Source: Streptomyces lunaelactis
GTDB lineage: Bacteria > Actinomycetota > Actinomycetes > Streptomycetales > Streptomycetaceae
Assembly (NCBI RefSeq): GCF_003054555.1
Contig: NZ_CP026304.1
Coordinates: 5,766,001-5,830,000, forward strand
Direction: 5' to 3'
DNA: 64,000 nucleotides
Shown: piece by piece, positions 49,107 through 57,547 of the stretch
Position numbering within the stretch: the first letter of the stretch is position 1
Layout of the letters: every line of letters begins with the position of its first letter
Notes under the pieces: model-generated
The model's input: the letters and a program-made list of their open reading frames with translations, nothing else
Told to the model about the DNA's origin: nothing
Database searches by the model: none
Position numbers and translations under genes: made by a program

Positions 49107-51187
49107 GCTGTCGGTCCCTCCCGTGTCAGTGCCCGCCGGCACAGGGCCAGCAGTTTCTCGTCCGTAAAGATGTCATGGCTGCCGTATCCGCCGTCGACCG
49201 CGTTGTGACGTCGCAGGGAAGCCAGCTCGCGGCGGAGTATCCGCTCGGCCCCATCGGCGCCTTCGGCCGTCAGCTCCACCAGGCACTCGGCGGTCGCGAC
49301 GCGGGTGTACGGAAACTCCTCCCAGGCGGCCAGCAGCACCGGCCACGCCCGCTCCGGATCCCCCGTCACCCGCCACAGCGCGACCGCCGCGTCCACCCGG
49401 GTCCACGGCTCGGCCGCCCGGAGCAGTTCAACCAGTGCCGGAGCGGCCGCCGAGCCCGCCGGCCCCAGCGCGCCGAGCGCCGTCGCCGCCGAGCGCCTGC
49501 CCGCGGAGTCCGAAGCCTCAAGTGCCGTACGCAGCACCGGCAGTACGGCCCCGGCGTCACTCTCGATCGCCCACAGCGCCCCCGCGGTACGCGCCGCGAG
49601 CGACACCGAAATGTCGGAGCAGTGCAGCAGCGCGCGCAGGTCCGGTACCGCGTCGTACGCCGCGGGTCCGAAGGCGGCGAGCGCCCGCAGCACCGACTCG
49701 AACACCCACTCCCTGCGGTACTCGGGCGCGCCCCGCAGCAGGCGCAGCACCTCCGGCGCCGCCTCGGCCGCCCGCAGCGCGGTCAGTCCGTACAGCAGCG
49801 GCCCCGCCCGGTCGTACAGCTCCTCGTCCAGGTCCAGCTCGCCCAGATGCCTGCGCAGCGCGGGTACGAGCGGCACGGCGGCCGCCCCCAGATGATCCAG
49901 CGCATACCCCAGGTCGCGCGGCGCCTCGGGCCGGTCCAGTGTCCGCGCGAGCACCAGCACCGCCCTCCGGTCACCCGCCCGCGCCAGCGCCGTGAGCGCA
50001 TTGCCGAGCGTGGGCGGTCCGCTCGCCCACTCGCGCACCCAGGCCCGCGGGTCCGCGGCCACCCGGTCCGCCAGCGCGTCCGCCGCGGGCCGGGCGAGAG
50101 TGAACAGCTCCTCCAGCGCGCACTCGGCGGCCTCGGCGAGCCGAGGCTCCGGATCGGCGAGCTGCTCACCGATCAGGCCGGCCAACTCCTCGTACGCACC
50201 GCGCCAGGTCCGCAGCAGCCCGCTGCTCATCCGTACGGCATCGATCCGCTGCCCCCAGTCGGGGCTGCACAACTGGTCGGCCAGGAGCGCTATCCGGTCG
50301 TCGACACGATCGCCCAGGCCGGAGTGGAGCGTGCGCAGCAGATCCGCCGTCCAGGGCGCGTGGCGGCCCGCGGCCTCCTCCTCATGGCGCTCGCGCAACT
50401 GTCCGACGAGGGTGGGCGTGGACGGCCGCTCGGCGCCGGAGGACGCCGCGGCCACCGGCTCGGCGCGCAGCTCCCGCAGCAGACCCGTCACGCCCGGCAC
50501 TACATTGGCGGGCAGCTCGTCGGGCGCGCAGCGGGCGAGCTGCGCGAGCGCGGCCAGCCGCAGCCCCGCTCCGTACGACACCCGGGTCAGCCCGGAGAGC
50601 CACTCCACCACCTCGGGCGCCAGGCAGCCGTGCCGCAGCGCTATCCGGCCGCCGGCTTCGACGCAGGCGAACAGCACCTCGGCGTCCGGCTCGACACCCA
50701 GCCTCTCCCGCAGCAGTCCCAGAACCCGCACCGGATCGCTGTGCAGCGTGGCGAGCGCGAGCGGCGCCGCCAGCCGTACGCCCCGGTCCTCGTCGTCGAG
50801 CAGCCCCAGGAAGACATCCGCGCCCGCGGTCACGGCCGACGCGGCCATCGCGTAGTTCGCGGCGTACTCGAACTCCGCGTCCTCCGGGTCCAGTTCGTCG
50901 TCGCCGTCCAGATCGATGCCGCCGATGCTGGTCAGCAGCTCGACGATGCCGCCGCGGTCCTGGACCGCCGGATTCGCCACCAGCTCCAGGAGGAAGGGGA
51001 TGCAGGCGAGCGTGGAGTCGTACACATCGCCCTGGTGGTGCACCGCCCCGTACATCCCGTCGAGCGCGGCATCACGCTCCGCCGGGTCCGTGGAGGCGAG
51101 TCCGCGCAGCAATTCGGGCACATCGTCCGCCGGGCCGTAGGCATGCCCCAGTGCGGCCCAGTCGACCTCGTCGATCCCCCCGAACAC
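49103..51187 (-). CDS. HEAT-repeat protein
   Basis: A 694-residue soluble protein built almost wholly of helical HEAT-type repeats, for example DRGVRLAAPLALATLHSDP, EPRLAEAAECALEEL, SAGRRSAATALGALG and WTRVDAAVALWRVTGDPE. Such solenoids bind partner proteins; no catalytic part is seen. GTG 51187 follows GGGAGGGGGC. The gene is coupled to the zinc-ribbon gene. The start of the protein (GGIDEVDWAALGHAYG) is a recurrent opening for HEAT proteins in actinomycetes. Its specific function is unknown. Confidence 0.87.
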   Translation of the reverse strand: MFGGIDEVDWAALGHAYGPADDVPELLRGLASTDPAERDAALDGMYGAVHHQGDVYDSTLACIPFLLELVANPAVQDRGGIVELLTSIGGIDLDGDDELDPEDAEFEYAANYAMAASAVTAGADVFLGLLDDEDRGVRLAAPLALATLHSDPVRVLGLLRERLGVEPDAEVLFACVEAGGRIALRHGCLAPEVVEWLSGLTRVSYGAGLRLAALAQLARCAPDELPANVVPGVTGLLRELRAEPVAAASSGAERPSTPTLVGQLRERHEEEAAGRHAPWTADLLRTLHSGLGDRVDDRIALLADQLCSPDWGQRIDAVRMSSGLLRTWRGAYEELAGLIGEQLADPEPRLAEAAECALEELFTLARPAADALADRVAADPRAWVREWASGPPTLGNALTALARAGDRRAVLVLARTLDRPEAPRDLGYALDHLGAAAVPLVPALRRHLGELDLDEELYDRAGPLLYGLTALRAAEAAPEVLRLLRGAPEYRREWVFESVLRALAAFGPAAYDAVPDLRALLHCSDISVSLAARTAGALWAIESDAGAVLPVLRTALEASDSAGRRSAATALGALGPAGSAAAPALVELLRAAEPWTRVDAAVALWRVTGDPERAWPVLLAAWEEFPYTRVATAECLVELTAEGADGAERILRRELASLRRHNAVDGGYGSHDIFTDEKLLALCRRALTREGPTA

Positions 51188-51302
51188 GCTTGCCCCCTCC
51201 CAAGAACCTTGCGCTTGGGGAGAGTGTGCACCACGGGTCCGACATCGCGGGGTTATTGCCCCGAAGGCCTGTGGACTGGTCCCATGGTCGAGGGGTGGTG
51301 GC

Positions 51303-52103
51303 ATGACGGAACTGCGCGTCACACCGGCACACAGGCACGGCAGGGACCGGCTGTACGTCAGCCTCCCGGACGGCCGGAACATCGCCTGGTACGACCGGGA
51401 CAGCGGCCGGGTGAGCCTGGTCTCCGAGCCCCGTCGCGCAGATGTGCTGGCTGCTCTCGCCCCGTATCTCACCGGCGACGTCACGGTCGGGCCGCCGCCC
51501 GTCCCCACCTCCGCCGACCTCGCCAGGCTGTCCCTGCACCCCGACGACGATCTGGCCCCCAACCGCCCCGGCGAGGCGCTCCACGCCGAGCTGGACCGCC
51601 TCCCCGCCGGCCGCCGACTCCGCCAGGACCCACGCCGCGCGGAGCTCGACGCGCAGCAGCTCCTGGGCGGCGAGCTGGACCGGCTGGAGACCGCGGGCTG
51701 GCGGATCCTGCACTCGGTGCCGCTGCCGGGCACCGAACGCATCGACCATCTGGCCATCGGCCCCGCCGGGGTGCTGGCCGTACACACCCTCCCGGCCCGG
51801 CGCCTGCGGGTGCGCATCGCCGACCCCATGGTCCGCGTCGGCCGCGCTGAGCCGGGCCCGCGGCTGCGTGTGGCCCGCCGCAGGGCCGAGCGCGCCTCGC
51901 TCGCGCTGGCGGCGGCGGTACGCCCGGTGCTCGCGGTGGTCGGGGCGGCGCGGCTGGACGTGCTGCCGGCGCCGCCGGACGTACGGATCCTGCGGGAGGA
52001 CGAGGTGCCCGCGCTGATGCGGCTCGGCGGGGTGCTCAAGCCCGCGGACATCGAGGCGCTGTACGCGACGGCGAGGGACCGCCGCACCTGGCTGCGCGTA
52101 TAG
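51303..52103 (+). CDS. NERD-like (nuclease-related) domain protein
   Basis: A 266-residue protein. The C-terminal half has the NERD pattern: LLGGELDRLETAGWRILHSV, then ERIDHLAIGPAGVLAVHTLP. The conserved Glu and Asp of this PD-(D/E)xK-related fold are present, but the usual catalytic Lys after the last strand (DTK) reads HTLPARR, so nuclease activity is doubtful. The N-terminal 100 residues form a separate small beta domain (HGRDRLYVSLPDGRNIAWYD). ATG 51303 follows GAGGGGTGG. It is divergent from the HEAT-repeat gene. Confidence 0.75.
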   Translation: MTELRVTPAHRHGRDRLYVSLPDGRNIAWYDRDSGRVSLVSEPRRADVLAALAPYLTGDVTVGPPPVPTSADLARLSLHPDDDLAPNRPGEALHAELDRLPAGRRLRQDPRRAELDAQQLLGGELDRLETAGWRILHSVPLPGTERIDHLAIGPAGVLAVHTLPARRLRVRIADPMVRVGRAEPGPRLRVARRRAERASLALAAAVRPVLAVVGAARLDVLPAPPDVRILREDEVPALMRLGGVLKPADIEALYATARDRRTWLRV

Positions 52104-52123
52104 GCCCTGTCCGGCCGATGCTC

Positions 52124-52153
52124 CCGGGCTCGCGTGCCCTGGCACGCACGCTC
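52124..52153. repeat. 30-bp dispersed hairpin repeat, copy 2
   Basis: Identical to 17235-17264, with core hairpin GCGTGCC-CT-GGCACGC. Here it is enclosed by an outer 9-bp inverted repeat, CCTGTCCGG (52106-52114) and CCGGACAGG (52173-52181). It follows the NERD-like gene and may end its transcript. Confidence 0.85.
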
Positions 52154-52202
52154 CCTGGTCCGGCCTGATCGACCGGACAGGACCTTGCTCCAGTCCGCCG
52201 GG

Positions 52203-52684
52203 TCACCAGTCCCGGGACCCGTCCTGGGGGAGCCGTAGTCGCAGCACGGTGGTGACGGTGTGCCGGGTCGTGCCCTGCTCCACCTCGGCCGTCAGCCCCG
52301 CCTCCACGGCCAGGTACTCGACGTCACCCACACCGATGGCCATCGCCACCCCCGTCTCGCCGGTCACCCTCTCGCACAGCGTGGCCGCCGTCTGCGCCCG
52401 CAGCGCTGGGGCCAGCGGCTCGACACCAGGGGAGCGTCGTCGTCCGGCAGCACCAGTACCAGCGCGGCCGGCCGCGCCGGACTGCCGGTGAAGCCGACCA
52501 CCGCCGCATCGCGCGCGTACGTGTGCCGAAGCTTCAGCCACGCGCGCGTGCCGCTCCGGTAGGTCTGGTCGAAGCGCTTGACCACCAGCCCCTCGACGCC
52601 GATCACGGGCAGGGTCTCGTACCAGGTGGCCGCCTCCCCGGCGTCCAGGGTCATGTGCCGATGGCCACGCCTGCCCCGAGCCAC
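52203..52684 (-). pseudogene. 3' remnant of an ATP-dependent DNA ligase
   Basis: One frame contains ATWYETLPVIGVEGLVVKR and YRSGTRAWLKLRHTY, the motif V/VI region of ATP-dependent DNA ligases, then VVGFTGSPARPAALVLVLPD of the OB domain. Near 52430 good coding shifts by one base into LAPALRAQTAATLCERVTG and runs to TGA 52203. The adenylation half with the active-site Lys is absent; the fragment stops where the LysR gene begins. It is therefore both truncated and frameshifted. An apparently intact small ligase gene lies about 4 kb away at 56547-57449 and is not the source of this copy by simple duplication, as the sequences differ clearly. Confidence 0.8.
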
Positions 52685-52723
52685 CGTCCGTCGATCCGAC
52701 CACGATGATCGAAGACGCGGCGT

Positions 52724-53659
52724 TCAGCGCGGAATCACCCAGCCCGGCGCCCAGGTCCCGGCGGCGTCGTGGCAGGCCGCTGTGGCGGCGAGGTGGGTGC
52801 GGAGGGTGGCCAGCGCTGGGTGGGGGTTGTCGCGGTGCCAGAGGAGCGAGTGCGGGTAGACGGGCGTCGGGTCGGTCACCGGAATGCGGCGCAGGCCGTG
52901 GCCGACGGGCCAGACGAGGCGGGTCTGCTCGCCCATGAGGGTGGCCAGGGCGGGGGTGTCGGCGACGGTGTCGAGGAGCGCGTCGGAGCCGAAGTTGGGG
53001 CCGGTCGCCTCGATGGTGAGTCCGAACTCGGCGACGAGGTCGTCGTAGTAGGCGGCCCACTCGGTACCGGGGACGATGCCGGGCATCCAGATCCGGTGCC
53101 TGGCGAGCTGAGCGACGGTCACCGACCGGGCGCCCGCCAGCGCGTGGGCAGGGCCGGTGAGGAGCTGGAGCGGCTCGTCGAGCACCCGGACGGACTCGAT
53201 GTCTTCGGGAAGGGGCCGGCCGGGCACGGCGACGGCACGGAAGGACGCGTCGATCGCACCGGACCGGATGGCGGCGACGGCCGTCTCGATGTCGAACAGC
53301 CACACCACGTCGAGCTCGATCTCGGGGTGCGCTCGATGGAAGCCGCGCATCAGGCCCGACGGTGCGACGCGCGAAGCGATCACGTCGACGCGCAGCGGAC
53401 GGCGGCCGGGGCGCACGGACGCGACCGCGCGCTCGGCGACGCGCAGCAGCTCGCGCGCGTGGGGCAGGAACGCCTGCCCGTCGATGGTGAGCTCGGCGCC
53501 GCGCGCGGTGCGGGTGAACAGCCGCACGCCGAGGTTGCGCTCCAGCGCGGCGATGCGCTTGGAGACGGCCTGCTGGGTGACCGCCAGCTCGGCGGCGGCC
53601 TCCTGGAACTGCCCCGCGTCGGCGGCCGCGACGAAGGTCCGGACGGTGTCGAGGTCCAT
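52724..53659 (-). CDS. LysR-family transcriptional regulator
   Basis: A 311-residue LysR regulator. The N-terminal winged HTH is DLDTVRTFVAAADAGQFQEA, AAELAVTQQAVSKRIAALE and LGVRLFTRTARGAELT; a periplasmic-binding-like effector domain follows. ATG 53659 is the natural start. It is divergent from an MFS exporter, with a perfect inverted repeat in the gap, the standard arrangement for LysR-controlled efflux. Confidence 0.92.
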   Translation of the reverse strand: MDLDTVRTFVAAADAGQFQEAAAELAVTQQAVSKRIAALERNLGVRLFTRTARGAELTIDGQAFLPHARELLRVAERAVASVRPGRRPLRVDVIASRVAPSGLMRGFHRAHPEIELDVVWLFDIETAVAAIRSGAIDASFRAVAVPGRPLPEDIESVRVLDEPLQLLTGPAHALAGARSVTVAQLARHRIWMPGIVPGTEWAAYYDDLVAEFGLTIEATGPNFGSDALLDTVADTPALATLMGEQTRLVWPVGHGLRRIPVTDPTPVYPHSLLWHRDNPHPALATLRTHLAATAACHDAAGTWAPGWVIPR

Positions 53660-53675
53660 GTCGACACCCTATCGA

Positions 53676-53692
53676 CACAACCGTTGGTTGTG
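53676..53692. promoter_or_regulatory. LysR operator candidate
   Basis: CACAACC and GGTTGTG form a perfect 7-3-7 inverted repeat, 17 bases upstream of the LysR start and about 100 bases upstream of the exporter start. GGTTGTG appears again near 53760, a possible second half-site. Confidence 0.6.
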
Positions 53693-53793
53693 GCCAGGCG
53701 GTCCTGCGGTTGTTTGACCCCCGGGTACGGCGCTCGCTTTGATGCTTCCGATCGCGGATCGGTTGTGCGGATGAGTGGCGAGGGGCGTCGGGC

Positions 53794-55062
53794 ATGAGGC
53801 GCAGGCACCGGTTGGGACACCTGCTCGGCCACCGGCTGGGGCGGCGGTTCGGGTGGCTCTGGGGCGCGTACGGAACCAGCGCGCTCGGCACGTGGCTCGC
53901 CTTCGGCGCGTTCCCGCTGATCGCCATCCAGGTGCTGCACGCCGGACCGGCCGAGGTCGCCGCGCTCTCCTCCGTGGGGGCCGCGGTGGGCGCGGCCGTC
54001 GCGGTGCCGCTCGGCCCGTGGGTGGAGTTCCGCCGCAAGCGGCCGGTGCTGATCACGATGGACCTGGTGCGGTTCGCGGCGCTGCTGACGATCCCCGCCG
54101 CGTTCGCGCTCGGTGCGCTCACCTTCCTTCAGCTCCTGCTGGTCTTGGTCGTCGTCGCGGCGGCCGACATCACCTTCCGCGCCGCCTCCGGCGCGTACCT
54201 GAAGACGCTGCTGCCCGCCGAGGACCTGCTCGTCGCCAACGCCCGGTTCGAGTCCACGGCCTGGACGACCACAATCATCGGACCGCCGCTGGGCGGCGTC
54301 GCGATCGGGCTCCTCGGGCCGGTGGCAACGGTGGTCGCCGACGCGGTCAGCTTCCTGCTTTCGGCCCTGGGCATCCGCGCGATGGGCGGGCCCGAGCCGC
54401 GGCCCGAGCGCCGGGAGGTCACGCGCATGCGGGCCGGGGACTTGCTCGACGGCTGGCGTTACATCCTCGCCGACGCGACGCTGCGCCCGCTGTTCTTCAA
54501 CACCGCCTTGTTCAACGGCCTGGTGATGGCCGCCTCGCCGCTGCTGGCCGTCCTGATGCTCGGCCGACTCGGGTTCGCACCATGGCAGTACGGCCTCGCC
54601 TTCGCCGCGCCCTCGATCGGCGGGCTGCTCGGTTCGCGGATGGCCCGACCCCTCGTCACCCGGTTCGGGCAACACCAGGTCCTGGTCGTGGCCGGGACGC
54701 TGCGCGCGATTTGGCCCGTCGGCCTGGCCTTCCTGGGCCCGGGGACCGGCGGACTGCTCCTGGTGATGGGCGTCGAACTCGGGCTCATCTTCTGCTGCGG
54801 AGTCTTCAACCCCGTCTACGCCACCTACCGCCTCCAGCGCACCGCGACCGACCGGGTCACCCGCACGCTGTCCGCCTGGGCGGTGACAACCAAGGCCTCG
54901 ACCGCGCTACTGACGGCCCTCTGGGGCGTGCTGGGCAGCCTGCTCGGCCCGCCTACAGCCATCTGCCTTGCCGGCGTGCTCCTGCTGGCGACCCCGCTGC
55001 TGCTCCCCCGCCGCGCGGCAGCGCATCTCTCCGAGCCGGAGCCCGCACCGAACCGCGCCTGA
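53794..55062 (+). CDS. MFS transporter (exporter type)
   Basis: A 422-residue major facilitator with about twelve membrane helices: WLAFGAFPLIAIQVLHAG, LLVLVVVAAADITFR, TTIIGPPLGGVAIGLLG, FAAPSIGGLLGSRM and others. The conserved loop EFRRKRPVLITMDLVR between helices 2 and 3 is the MFS motif A region. The sequence resembles enterobactin- or macrolide-exporter-like members. It is divergently transcribed from a LysR gene that likely controls it. ATG 53794 follows GGCGAGGGG. Substrate is unknown. Confidence 0.9.
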   Translation: MRRRHRLGHLLGHRLGRRFGWLWGAYGTSALGTWLAFGAFPLIAIQVLHAGPAEVAALSSVGAAVGAAVAVPLGPWVEFRRKRPVLITMDLVRFAALLTIPAAFALGALTFLQLLLVLVVVAAADITFRAASGAYLKTLLPAEDLLVANARFESTAWTTTIIGPPLGGVAIGLLGPVATVVADAVSFLLSALGIRAMGGPEPRPERREVTRMRAGDLLDGWRYILADATLRPLFFNTALFNGLVMAASPLLAVLMLGRLGFAPWQYGLAFAAPSIGGLLGSRMARPLVTRFGQHQVLVVAGTLRAIWPVGLAFLGPGTGGLLLVMGVELGLIFCCGVFNPVYATYRLQRTATDRVTRTLSAWAVTTKASTALLTALWGVLGSLLGPPTAICLAGVLLLATPLLLPRRAAAHLSEPEPAPNRA

Positions 55063-55361
55063 CAGGCCGCCACGGCCGTCGCCGCGATCGGGCCGCGCCG
55101 CCCTTCCTCGCAGCGGTCCACCCCTCCGCGTACAGCTCGGAGATGAGCGCGACGGCCTCCGCCGTGGCCGGTGGGGGTCGCGGCGCGGCAAATCGTGGCG
55201 CACGCGCCCAACGCGCCTTGCTCCCAGATGCTTGTGAGGCACATACGGCGCAAGGCCACCTGCCTCACATGCCTGAAGCCTTCTGGCGACCCCAGATAAT
55301 CTCTGGGGAGCCCGAGTTCTCACGTCTCCCGAGCCGGCCCCGTCCGGTGACGGTTCGTAGG
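55063..55361. other. 299-base gap without a convincing gene
   Basis: The first part shows a weak minus-strand coding pattern (AEAVALISELYAEGWTAARK) near 55090-55180 with no start or domain, possibly gene debris. The rest is the upstream region of the SMI1-like gene; its base composition drops toward that gene. Confidence 0.3.
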
Positions 55362-55892
55362 ATGCCGACCGTGGCGCGATTTGAGGAAGTCAAGGCAGCG
55401 TTGTGGAGCGGTGGAACGTACGGTGTCCAGTCGCCACTGACGGACGAGGTTGTAATGGAAGCCGAGCAGGTGCTTGGTGTGGTGCTTCCGTTCTCGCTGC
55501 TCGATGTTCTGCGAGTCCAGAACGGTGGCGAGGTGTCCTCTGACTGGAACGCCTTTCCGACCGACCAGCCAACTTCGTGGAGTGCGGACCATGTGCCCTT
55601 CGGTGAACTGATGGGAATCGGTCACCGAGAGCACATGGTCTCTCTCCTGGACACGCCATACCTGGTCGAGGAGTGGGACCTGCCCTCACCGATCGCGCTG
55701 ATCTCCGGCGATGGGCACTGTTGGATCGCGCTCGACTACCGGGACTGCGGAAGACAGGGCCAGCCCTCGGTCATCTGGCTTGATACTGACCTCGATATGG
55801 AACTGCAGCTTGCTGCGGACTTCCGATCATTCGTCGAAGACCTCACTTCCGACACGACCTTCGTCGGTGATGTCGACGGAGCTGCACGTTGA
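55362..55892 (+). CDS. SMI1/KNR4-family protein
   Basis: A 176-residue cytoplasmic protein with the SMI1/KNR4 (SUKH) pattern: LTDEVVMEAEQVLGVVLPFS, LDVLRVQNGGEVSSD, then ISGDGHCWIALDYRDCG and SVIWLDTD. SUKH proteins are frequent immunity proteins of polymorphic toxins, but no toxin gene is adjacent. The third codon positions are less G/C-biased than in neighbours, hinting at transfer. ATG 55362 has only a weak ribosome site. The last 66 bases overlap the convergent gene. Confidence 0.85.
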   Translation: MPTVARFEEVKAALWSGGTYGVQSPLTDEVVMEAEQVLGVVLPFSLLDVLRVQNGGEVSSDWNAFPTDQPTSWSADHVPFGELMGIGHREHMVSLLDTPYLVEEWDLPSPIALISGDGHCWIALDYRDCGRQGQPSVIWLDTDLDMELQLAADFRSFVEDLTSDTTFVGDVDGAAR

Positions 55893-56483
55893 TGATGGCG
55901 GGACCGTGACCCGAGGTCCCCAGGGGGCCGTCGCGGCGAGGCGTGGGGATGTCAGTTCCAGGGCCCGGTTGTCCCGGCCGTCTCCCATGTGATCGAGCCA
56001 GCGCTCGTACCAATCCAGGAAATCACGGGCCGACGAAACGTTCGGGCCCCAGAAACCATCGGCGTTGCCTGTCAGCACGCGGCCGGTGAGGGGGCCAGTG
56101 ACGGCGATGAGACAGAGGTCTGTGCAGCCCATCTCGATGATGTGCAGGAACAGGTCACGGTCCTGCTCGCCGTGATGGGCTCGGGTGAAGCCACGAGGTG
56201 CTTCTGATGCCTGCCGCAGGTCCATCGTGAAGAGCCTGCAGTCCTCCAGCGGGATCAGACCGTAGAACGGCGCGGCACCTGAGGCGCCTACTGCGGTGAG
56301 GAACTGGCGGTAGGAGTGAGGTAGTTCGATGCTGTGCTCTGCCTCGAATGCGGTCACCTTTGCTCGGGTGAGCCAGGGGCCGAGTTGGAATGTGTGGCGT
56401 TCTTCGCCGAAGGAGTGGCTGCGCAGCGGCTGGAACGGGATCTGGGCCAGTTTGCGCCGCAGGCGGGCTACGCGGGAGTCCAT
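55827..56483 (-). CDS. SMI1/KNR4-like protein, convergent
   Basis: A 218-residue protein. VTAFEAEHSIELPHSYRQFL, TAVGASGAAPFYGLIPLEDC and LIAVTGPLTGRVLTGNADG show the SUKH fold in a subtype distinct from its neighbour. The last 30 residues overlap the convergent gene and look less ordered. ATG 56483 is preceded by GAGAGAAGAG. It could be a second orphan immunity gene. The DNA ligase gene follows upstream on the same strand after 63 bases. Confidence 0.82.
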   Translation of the reverse strand: MDSRVARLRRKLAQIPFQPLRSHSFGEERHTFQLGPWLTRAKVTAFEAEHSIELPHSYRQFLTAVGASGAAPFYGLIPLEDCRLFTMDLRQASEAPRGFTRAHHGEQDRDLFLHIIEMGCTDLCLIAVTGPLTGRVLTGNADGFWGPNVSSARDFLDWYERWLDHMGDGRDNRALELTSPRLAATAPWGPRVTVPPSSTCSSVDITDEGRVGSEVFDE

Positions 56484-56546
56484 GTGAACTCTTCTCTCGT
56501 CCCTCGCAACGTACCGCCATTCGTGAAGGTCGACGAAGCCCGCTGC

Positions 56547-57449
56547 TCATCCATCGGACCGAACACGTACGAAACGGGCGGTTTCGTGGCGTCCGGCCGC
56601 CTGGCGCAGTTCAACGAGGAGTGGCTCGGTGAGCATCCGCACGGGCCCGTGGTCCGGGTGGTCCGTCAGTTCTCCCAAGCGACCGCGTACCAGCTCGCCC
56701 ACCTGCCGTGACTGCGTCGGGGTCAAGCGAGGCGACGTCTTCACGGTTCGATCACCGGGAAGCTGAACAAGCAGTGCCTGCGGCCGCTCCACCGGGCCGT
56801 AAACACCGAGTAGTACGCCGTCCCGCGTATCGGAATGCCGGATCTTCCGCCAGGCCCAGGTTCCTCCTGCCCGATAGGGCGAGTTCAGTGCTTTCGCTAC
56901 GATTCCTTCCACGCCCACGGCTCTCATGTCGCGAAACCAGACGTGGGCGGTTTCCTCGTCCAGCGTTGCCAGCACACGCTGAAGGGGTGGGCCGACGTCT
57001 TGCAGTGCGGCTCCGAGCAGCTCCCAACGCTCCCTCAGGGGCAGGGCCCTGACATCCCGGCCTGGAACAGCGAGAATGTCGAACGCGATGTAGGACACCG
57101 GGACTCCCGAGAGCTTGCGATCACTGTGGGACCGGAGCAAGTCGGTGAAGTTCAATCGCCCGTCCCGGTAGGCGCACAATTCTCCGTCCAGCACGATTCC
57201 CGGTGGCAAGTGATCTCGCAGGTATGCGGCAATCTCAGGGAATTCTCTGGAGAGGTCCCTTCGTGAGCGGGACTGCAGGAAGACTTTTCCGTCTTCCAGG
57301 ATGAAGGCGAGCGCACGGAATCCATCGAGCTTGAGGGAGTACTGAAGGCCCCCAGGTGTGCTTCCTTGCGCGGGGATCTCATCCGCAGGCCGGGGACGCA
57401 TGACATCGACGGGTGGTCGCAGGGCTACTGTCGGCGAGCTCTCATCCAT
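56547..57449 (-). CDS. ATP-dependent DNA ligase (LigC-like)
   Basis: A 300-residue stand-alone DNA ligase. The nucleotidyl-transfer motifs are in order: LQYSLKLDGFRAL (motif I, adenylated Lys about 40), LQSRSRRDLS (Ia), GIVLDGELCAY (III), VSYIAFDILA (IIIa), GVEGIVAKAL (IV) and GGTWAWRKIRH (V). A short OB domain follows. It seals DNA ends and should act with Ku and the LigD-type polymerase encoded next to it in non-homologous end joining. ATG 57449 is used; ATG 57401 is an alternative. Its codon usage is less G/C-biased than that of the flanking NHEJ genes. Confidence 0.9.
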   Translation of the reverse strand: MDESSPTVALRPPVDVMRPRPADEIPAQGSTPGGLQYSLKLDGFRALAFILEDGKVFLQSRSRRDLSREFPEIAAYLRDHLPPGIVLDGELCAYRDGRLNFTDLLRSHSDRKLSGVPVSYIAFDILAVPGRDVRALPLRERWELLGAALQDVGPPLQRVLATLDEETAHVWFRDMRAVGVEGIVAKALNSPYRAGGTWAWRKIRHSDTRDGVLLGVYGPVERPQALLVQLPGDRTVKTSPRLTPTQSRQVGELVRGRLGELTDHPDHGPVRMLTEPLLVELRQAAGRHETARFVRVRSDG

Positions 57450-57547
57450 GCCGCCAGGTTCGACCCGCGTGCCCCTCAGGGCAGGGGGAGGCTCGCCGTC
57501 CTCGTTGGCCTGTCACCGGGACAGCCTCACCGGTGGCCGGGGCACGC

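Noticed and set aside
52785..53797. Plus-strand frame opposite the LysR gene
   Set aside because: The LysR HTH on the minus strand is unambiguous; the plus frame is a composition shadow.
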